Assembly (NCBI RefSeq): GCF_001684975.1
Contig: NZ_MAYH01000034.1
Location: 62,001-126,000 of the forward strand
Length of the DNA: 64,000 nucleotides
Source of the DNA: Chryseobacterium artocarpi
Lineage (GTDB): Bacteria > Bacteroidota > Bacteroidia > Flavobacteriales > Weeksellaceae
Direction of reading: 5' to 3'
Shown: in pieces, positions 59,442 through 64,000 of the stretch
Position numbering within the stretch: the first letter of the stretch is position 1
How the letters are laid out: the number at the start of each line of letters is the position of its first letter
The notes under the pieces: generated by a model
The model's database searches: none
The model's input: the letters and a program-made list of their open reading frames with translations, nothing else
What the model was told of the DNA's origin: nothing
Program-made: the position numbers and the translations under genes

Positions 59442-59861
59442 ATGAAAGAAAAAATAAATAAATTGGAAGCAGATTTTAATGAATCGCTAAAAGCTGCTCT
59501 TCACAATATTGATCCGGAAAAGATTGATGAAATCCTGGATAACAGAGATTCTTCAACATTTTCGGATGCATGGATGAAAGCTTACCATGTCATTGAAGAA
59601 AAAGTAACGGATGATGAAACAGAAGATACAATAACCCAAATCCGAAAGGAAATTTTTGTATCTATTTTTAAACTTACGGGATCATCTGAACTCTCTTCTT
59701 ATATTTCTGATGATTTTGGATTAATCAGTTCTTATTATATTCACGATATTGAAAACAGTTGGGTTTCCAACTTACTTTTCACGGATCTTAATCATCAGAT
59801 TCCACAGGGAGAGTTGTTGAAAACGGATAAAACGATCAAAGAGTTGGTTGTAAGCAAATAA
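59442..59861 (+). CDS. Hypothetical protein (139 aa)
   Basis: Unrecognised. It is soluble, acidic and helical, starting MKEKINKLEADFNESLKAAL. Middle and end read SELSSYISDDFGLISSYYIH and DKTIKELVVSK. No signal peptide, membrane segment or catalytic motif is visible. The 28-bp gap from the TPR-like gene suggests a joint unit; the following lipoprotein gene starts 125 bp later. Confidence 0.7.
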   Translation: MKEKINKLEADFNESLKAALHNIDPEKIDEILDNRDSSTFSDAWMKAYHVIEEKVTDDETEDTITQIRKEIFVSIFKLTGSSELSSYISDDFGLISSYYIHDIENSWVSNLLFTDLNHQIPQGELLKTDKTIKELVVSK

Positions 59862-59985
59862 AATGGAGATCAAAGACTGAAGAATACTATCTACGGATAT
59901 AAAATCCAATAGTAGAACACATCCTATTTAATCTGAAAGACGCAGATTCGAACCTTTTCATCACACCAACAAAACGAAATAACAC

Positions 59986-60681
59986 ATGAAAAAAGCTTTT
60001 CTTTACTGTATTCCCTTCATATTTCTGCTGAATTGTAAAAAGGAAAAGAAAGATTCTCCAGAGCATAATAATTCTCCAGAAATTACCCAAACTGAAAAAA
60101 CCGATTCTCTGATTGCTGCAAGAATTGATTCTGCAAAAATTCCGGAAACAATAAAGTATAAAGGAAATTTCAGAGATGGGTTCCGATGGAAAGATAAAAC
60201 AGGCGAATATATTGTCATTACTTCCGAGACGGGAATTTACAGAAATGAAAATCTTCCACATGAATTTGATGACAGTGGTGACGCTGAGATTTTCGCCCAT
60301 TGTTATTCATTGCAAAACAATCAACAGATATGGAAAGTCTATGATTACATTAAAGACTGTCCGGTAGATATCGTAGCCGAATTTGTAAAAAATACTTTAA
60401 GCGTAACCGATCTGGATCACAACGGAATTGCTGAAGTCTGGATGATGTACAAAACGGTTTGTCATGGTGATGTAAGCCCTTCAGACATGAAGATCATTAT
60501 GTATGAAGGCAATAAAAAATTTGCCATCCGTGGAGAATCAAGAATTCAATATGGAATCAATGACAATAATGAACCTATGTTTGAAGGGGGCAACTATACT
60601 TTTGATAAAGCATTTAAAGAAGGTCCGAAAGTATTTAGGGAATATGCTGAAAAATTATGGAATAAACACATTCAGAATTAA
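59986..60681 (+). CDS. Hypothetical lipoprotein (231 aa)
   Basis: The N-terminus MKKAFLYCIPFIFLLNCKKE carries a lipobox FLLNC with Cys17 as the lipid site. The mature part has FRDGFRWKDKTGEYIVITSE, then HCYSLQNNQQIWKVYDYIKD and DLDHNGIAEVWMMYKTVCHG. The DxDxNGxxE element resembles a calcium-loop in FG-GAP- or VCBS-like beta propellers, but only one copy is present. I do not recognise the family. It is monocistronic by spacing. Confidence 0.75.
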   Translation: MKKAFLYCIPFIFLLNCKKEKKDSPEHNNSPEITQTEKTDSLIAARIDSAKIPETIKYKGNFRDGFRWKDKTGEYIVITSETGIYRNENLPHEFDDSGDAEIFAHCYSLQNNQQIWKVYDYIKDCPVDIVAEFVKNTLSVTDLDHNGIAEVWMMYKTVCHGDVSPSDMKIIMYEGNKKFAIRGESRIQYGINDNNEPMFEGGNYTFDKAFKEGPKVFREYAEKLWNKHIQN

Positions 60682-60717
60682 TTATCAGCCAATTACTTTC
60701 ATTATATTGAAAATCAA

Positions 60718-60725
60718 TATATTTG
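60718..60725 (+). promoter_or_regulatory. Putative -7 element (TATATTTG) of the Pmp3-like gene
   Basis: TATATTTG matches TAnnTTTG, 30 bp before the ATG at 60756. It overlaps the upstream ATG candidate at 60723, which argues against that longer start. Confidence 0.45.
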
Positions 60726-60755
60726 TTTAACTATATAACCTTAAAAGTATACATC

Positions 60756-60956
60756 ATGTTTTTAGCTATTGTACTTCCCTTCTTATCCTTTATTGTCCGT
60801 GGAAAAGTTCTTACCGGAATTATCTGCTTGATTCTTCAAATTACATTGATCGGATGGCTTCCTGCTGCAATCTGGGCAGTAATGTCTCTGAATAATGAAA
60901 GAGCCAATGAACGAAATCAGGAACTCATTCGTGCAGTGCGCGAAAGTCAAAAATAA
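60756..60956 (+). CDS. YqaE/Pmp3-family small membrane protein
   Basis: From the ATG at 60756 the protein is 66 aa with two membrane helices: MFLAIVLPFLSFIVRGKVLT and GIICLILQITLIGWLPAAIW. The turn and the WLPAAIWA motif are diagnostic of the Pmp3/YqaE family. The tail NNERANERNQELIRAVRESQK is charged. Relatives respond to salt, cold or membrane stress. The 11-codon longer reading overlaps the -7 element and was not used. Confidence 0.88.
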   Translation: MFLAIVLPFLSFIVRGKVLTGIICLILQITLIGWLPAAIWAVMSLNNERANERNQELIRAVRESQK

Positions 60957-60980
60957 AACAATTTTACATCTATAATTTCT

Positions 60981-61012
60981 AATCCTTTATTCTTTAAAGG
61001 ATTTTTGTTTTT
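60981..61012 (+). terminator. Intrinsic terminator of the Pmp3-like gene
   Basis: AATCCTTTA (60981-60989) pairs with TAAAGGATT (60995-61003) and is followed by a T-rich tract. Confidence 0.75.
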
Positions 61013-61077
61013 TAAGTCTAAAAACTATTCGATTAATAATCGTAATTTTATCCTAACAACAGCAAATTCTACATCTT

Positions 61078-61809
61078 ATGAAAGAAAACAAATACGATAA
61101 CCCTTCATTTTTTGATCGGTATGAGAAAATGCTACGATCTCAGTTGGGATTGGAAGGTGCCGGAGAATGGCATGCTCTGAAAAATATGTTACCAGATTTT
61201 AAAGATAAAAATGTTCTGGATCTAGGCTGTGGATTTGGGTGGCATTGTCGGTACGCCATAGAAAACGGAGCAAAATCTGTAGTTGGAATCGATCTTTCGG
61301 AAAAGATGCTGGCAAAAGCTCAGGAAATTAATAATCTGGAAGGAATTCAATATGAAAGAAAAGCTTTGGAAGATGTAAACTATCCTTCCGAACAGTTTGA
61401 TATTGTCTTAAGTTCACTTACCCTTCATTACGTAGCATCATTTGATGATATTGCAAAAAATATTTATCAATGGTTAACCGCTGGCGGACATTTTGTATTT
61501 TCTGTGGAACATCCTGTTTTTACAGCAGAAGGAGGTCAGGACTGGATTTATGATCAAACCGGAGAGAAAACCTGTTGGCCCGTCGACAAATATTTCATTG
61601 AAGGAAAAAGAAATACCACATTCTTAGGAGAAAACGTTATCAAATATCACAGAACTTTAACTTCTTATCTGAACACCCTATTAAAGCATGGTTTTAAAAT
61701 AAACGAAATCATTGAACCTGAACCTAGCCAGGAAATGTTAAAAGAAATCCCAGGAATGAAAGATGAGCTCAGAAGACCAATGATGCTACTGATTTCTGTA
61801 GAAAAATAA
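61078..61809 (+). CDS. SAM-dependent methyltransferase, class I
   Basis: A 243-aa Rossmann-fold methyltransferase. Motif I VLDLGCGFGWHCRYA is at 46-60, the ribose-binding acidic residue in VVGIDLSEKML near 71-81, and motif IV FDIVLSSLTLHYVA near 105-118. SVEHPVFTAEGGQDW follows near 144-158. The wording resembles UbiE/BioC-like and small-molecule methyltransferases. The substrate is unknown. It is monocistronic, with a small inverted repeat CGATTA-A-TAATCG (61030-61042) in its leader. Its 3' end converges with the MFS gene. Confidence 0.9.
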   Translation: MKENKYDNPSFFDRYEKMLRSQLGLEGAGEWHALKNMLPDFKDKNVLDLGCGFGWHCRYAIENGAKSVVGIDLSEKMLAKAQEINNLEGIQYERKALEDVNYPSEQFDIVLSSLTLHYVASFDDIAKNIYQWLTAGGHFVFSVEHPVFTAEGGQDWIYDQTGEKTCWPVDKYFIEGKRNTTFLGENVIKYHRTLTSYLNTLLKHGFKINEIIEPEPSQEMLKEIPGMKDELRRPMMLLISVEK

Positions 61810-61850
61810 TTCAACCATGTTTTTAATGGTAACTATTAAATTCAAATTTA

Positions 61851-63299
61851 CTATCTGTGAAACTTTTCATTAATTGAAGATTCAGTAATTTTCGGATTCA
61901 CTTTAAACGGTTTCGGAAGGACATAATCCGGTACTTTAAAAACTGCGACCAATACAAACATTAGACAAAAGACATTAAGAATTACCGCTATTGTAAAAGC
62001 ATTGTGATAGTGCTTCACCACAGGTTTCTCTCCAAGGAAATAATAAAATATGCTTCCCACAGCTACAATTCCAATGATAGCAGCTATCTGTTGAAAAGTA
62101 TTGTAAACTCCTGATGCATTACCAATGAGTTTGTCTGGCATTCCGGAAAGTGCAATGTTGGCAAGCGAAGGAATAATAGACCCCACACCCAAACCATGTA
62201 GAAATAACAACAGACAAAACAGATAATAGTCATCCTGAAATCTGAACACAATGATCTGAATAATAAGAACCAGTATAATAAATCCAAGTCCAAAAATCAA
62301 AGCTGCCTTTCCGTATTTCAATATAAATTTCACCGAAAAAACTGACGCCAAAATAAATCCTATTCCCTGAAAAACGATGACTTCCCCGGCTTTCAAAGAA
62401 CTTATTTTTAATCCATCCTGAAAAAAGACAGACAGAATATAGAAATAAGAGTCCAACATGATAAAAAAGAAAGAAACCGCAATGATTCCCAGATTGAAAT
62501 TCTTAAACCGAAACAATTCAAAATCAATAAGAAACGGTTTATCAGCTTTCATCCTGTTTTTCTGATTCTGTATAAAATAAACTAATATTATAACAGAAAT
62601 AATGAGCACAAATATATTTTGAAGTGAAAACTCATCCTGTTCCAAAGCTGTAAGCGCATAAGTTATGCTGAAAAGCCCTGTGGATAAGGTAGCTACCCCC
62701 CAAATATCAAATGATTGCTTCATTATCACTTTAGATTCCTGCAATTTTATAACACTAAAAAATACAGCAAGCAGACATACAGGAACATTAATGAAGAAAA
62801 TAAATCGCCAAGGTTCTTCGAATCCTCTTAATGATGAAAAATAACCTCCTAAAAACTGTCCTGCAATCGTTCCAATTCCAATGGTAATTCCGTACCAACC
62901 CATTGCTTTGGTACGCTGTTCATGATCAGGAAAGAGAATCTGTATCATTGAAAGTACCTGTGGAGCCAGCAATGCAGCACTTATCCCTTGTATAAATCTT
63001 GAAATAATAAGCTGTATTGCACCGGATGAAACTCCACACCCTATAGAACTGATCATAAAGAAGAGCAGCCCAATAATGAACATCTTTTTCCTGCCATACA
63101 AATCTCCTAATCTCCCACCGGTAATTAAAAAAGAAGAAAAGCCAATAAGGTAAGCAGCAATTATAAACTGCATTTCTCCGTTAGAAGCATGTAAATCTCT
63201 CTGTATAGAAGGAATGGATACATTGATGATAAAAATATCCATGATTGTCAACAATTGCCCAAGAAGTATTATACTTAATATTAAATAGTTATTTTTCAT
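61851..63299 (-). CDS. MFS drug exporter, DHA2 family (14 TM)
   Basis: A 482-aa transporter from the ATG at 63299. The longer reading from 63332 passes through the operator and was rejected. About 14 membrane segments are predicted by eye. DHA2 features include MDIFIINVSIPSIQRDLHAS near the start, the loop 2-3 motif GGRLGDLYGRKKMFIIG and motif C-like GWYGITIGIGTIAGQFLGGY with RFIFFINVPVCLLAVFF. It probably exports a toxic compound by proton antiport. It is controlled by the TetR regulator encoded just upstream (41-bp gap), with a TAGA-N4-TCTA operator in between. Confidence 0.92.
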   Translation of the reverse strand: MKNNYLILSIILLGQLLTIMDIFIINVSIPSIQRDLHASNGEMQFIIAAYLIGFSSFLITGGRLGDLYGRKKMFIIGLLFFMISSIGCGVSSGAIQLIISRFIQGISAALLAPQVLSMIQILFPDHEQRTKAMGWYGITIGIGTIAGQFLGGYFSSLRGFEEPWRFIFFINVPVCLLAVFFSVIKLQESKVIMKQSFDIWGVATLSTGLFSITYALTALEQDEFSLQNIFVLIISVIILVYFIQNQKNRMKADKPFLIDFELFRFKNFNLGIIAVSFFFIMLDSYFYILSVFFQDGLKISSLKAGEVIVFQGIGFILASVFSVKFILKYGKAALIFGLGFIILVLIIQIIVFRFQDDYYLFCLLLFLHGLGVGSIIPSLANIALSGMPDKLIGNASGVYNTFQQIAAIIGIVAVGSIFYYFLGEKPVVKHYHNAFTIAVILNVFCLMFVLVAVFKVPDYVLPKPFKVNPKITESSINEKFHR

Positions 63300-63305
63300 T
63301 TTTAT

Positions 63306-63319
63306 ATAGATATATCTAT
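63306..63319. promoter_or_regulatory. Perfect palindrome ATAGATATATCTAT upstream of the MFS gene (TetR operator candidate)
   Basis: The palindrome contains TAGA-N4-TCTA (63307-63318), the same motif found in front of the tetR gene at 63936-63947, and is followed by a T-run in both places. It lies 7 bp before the MFS ATG. Confidence 0.65.
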
Positions 63320-63340
63320 TTTTAATGATCAAAAAAAAAA

Positions 63341-63904
63341 TTAGGATAACAAACCCTGAACAATTTTTTTTACATGATCAAAAGAATCGTTGTTTTTACT
63401 GATCGTAGAAGTCACGACTGCACCTTCTATCAAAAGGAAAATCTGATCAGTGATTAAATCAATATTCATTGACGGATTACTTGCTACACCCTCTTTTACA
63501 ATTGTATAAATAATTTCCCTCTGCTTTTCCTTATGACTTTTGACGAAAGCTGATACCACAGGATTTCCTTCACCCATCTCAGAAACAATTTTAATGAAAT
63601 GACAGCCAGCAAACTTTGAAGATTGTTGAAGTTTTTTACGATAATCGACAATTGATGAAAGCTTTTTACTTGGCTCAGCAATATTGACAAGGCTCTTTTC
63701 TAATCCCTCAAGCCAATTATTTTCTTCTTTAATCAGATAGGCATGAAGAAGATCATTTTTAGATGAAAAGTGATTGTACAGCGAACCAATAGCTATATCA
63801 GCCTCAGCAATAATCTGATTGATCCCGGTAGAATTAAATCCTTGTTTGTAAAACAATTCTGAAGCTACTCTAAGAATTCTATCATGTACTTTTTCCTTTT
63901 TCAT
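63341..63904 (-). CDS. TetR/AcrR-family transcriptional regulator
   Basis: A 187-aa repressor. The N-terminal DNA-binding domain reads RILRVASELFYKQGFNSTGI, then NQIIAEADIAIGSLYNHFSS, with the classic GSLYNHFSSKNDLL helix. The C-terminal ligand domain (about 60-187) is of the TetR_C type with FAGCHFIKIVSEMGEGNPVV. It precedes the MFS exporter on the same strand by 41 bp. Matching operators before both genes indicate autoregulation and control of the exporter, presumably lifted by the exported compound. Confidence 0.93.
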   Translation of the reverse strand: MKKEKVHDRILRVASELFYKQGFNSTGINQIIAEADIAIGSLYNHFSSKNDLLHAYLIKEENNWLEGLEKSLVNIAEPSKKLSSIVDYRKKLQQSSKFAGCHFIKIVSEMGEGNPVVSAFVKSHKEKQREIIYTIVKEGVASNPSMNIDLITDQIFLLIEGAVVTSTISKNNDSFDHVKKIVQGLLS

Positions 63905-63929
63905 GCTGAAAATTTTAACAAAGCTACAT

Positions 63930-63957
63930 AAAAAATAGAGAAGTCTATCTATTTTTT
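63930..63957. promoter_or_regulatory. Inverted repeat upstream of tetR (TetR operator candidate)
   Basis: AAAAAATAGA (63930-63939) and TCTATTTTTT (63948-63957) are perfect 10-bp arms. Nested inside is TAGA-GAAG-TCTA (63936-63947), matching the operator-like motif before the MFS gene. It is 26 bp upstream of the tetR ATG. Confidence 0.65.
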
Positions 63958-64000
63958 ACAATTGGAAAATTCTATCGGCTTAATGAATAATTAAAACCTG

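Noticed and set aside
63905..64000. Possible gene at the right edge
   Set aside because: Only the TetR operator region and non-coding AT-rich sequence are visible; no start codon with an open frame to the edge was convincing.

Overview
The window looks like a chromosomal segment of a Chryseobacterium-like member of the Bacteroidota (Flavobacteriia, Weeksellaceae). The support is low GC, A-rich leaders instead of Shine-Dalgarno sites, many TAnnTTTG (-7) promoter elements, a type IX secretion sorting tail, an Oar-like TonB receptor, and rpsP with a long acidic tail. No tRNA, rRNA, CRISPR array, prophage or intact insertion sequence was found.

Layout. Positions 1-10.6 kb: a minus-strand Wzx/Wzy-type surface polysaccharide cluster. 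In transcription order it encodes a DegT aminotransferase, a membrane-anchored UDP-sugar 4,6-dehydratase, a Wza-like export lipoprotein, a UDP-sugar dehydrogenase, a Wzz/Wzc tyrosine kinase, ManC, a Wzx flippase and a glycosyltransferase cut by the window edge. recX lies just upstream. 11-15 kb: glyA, a thioredoxin-reductase-like flavoprotein and a GT39-type membrane glycosyltransferase. 15-20 kb: a four-gene MacAB-like exporter operon (ATPase, two permeases, HlyD-type adaptor). 20-23.4 kb: class I ribonucleotide reductase nrdB - small gene - nrdA, behind a 424-bp leader with several DnaA-box-like sites. 23.7-35.9 kb: a large TonB-dependent outer-membrane protein, a type IX-secreted repeat protein, a DUF72 protein, small hypotheticals, an HD phosphohydrolase, an alpha/beta hydrolase, a PfkB sugar kinase and a DUF4241 protein. 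36-47 kb: housekeeping genes valS, ppk2, rnpB (RNase P RNA), an ECF sigma factor with a membrane partner, an acyl-CoA ligase, rpoN and asnS. 47-50 kb: a three-gene envelope-protein operon divergent from an HTH regulator. 50.3-55.2 kb: rimM-rpsP, a probably frameshifted membrane protein, a nitroreductase, a DoxX protein, a GreA-like protein and an SRPBCC protein. 55-64 kb: an M3 peptidase, hypotheticals, a Pmp3-type peptide, a methyltransferase and a TetR-controlled DHA2 drug exporter.

The most interesting signals are regulatory or structural: ten perfect AATCTTTT repeats ending 13 nt before the ppk2 start; a cluster of DnaA boxes upstream of a ribonucleotide reductase that lacks an ATP-cone in either subunit; paired TGTG/CACA operators about three helical turns apart in front of the HTH regulator and its divergent operon; a shared TAGA-N4-TCTA operator for TetR and its efflux pump; a likely +1 frameshift splitting one membrane protein gene in two; and several families of intergenic palindromic repeats, including two 60-bp copies with identical internal spacing.

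All functional calls rest on reading motifs and recalling protein families. No database search or structure prediction was run.
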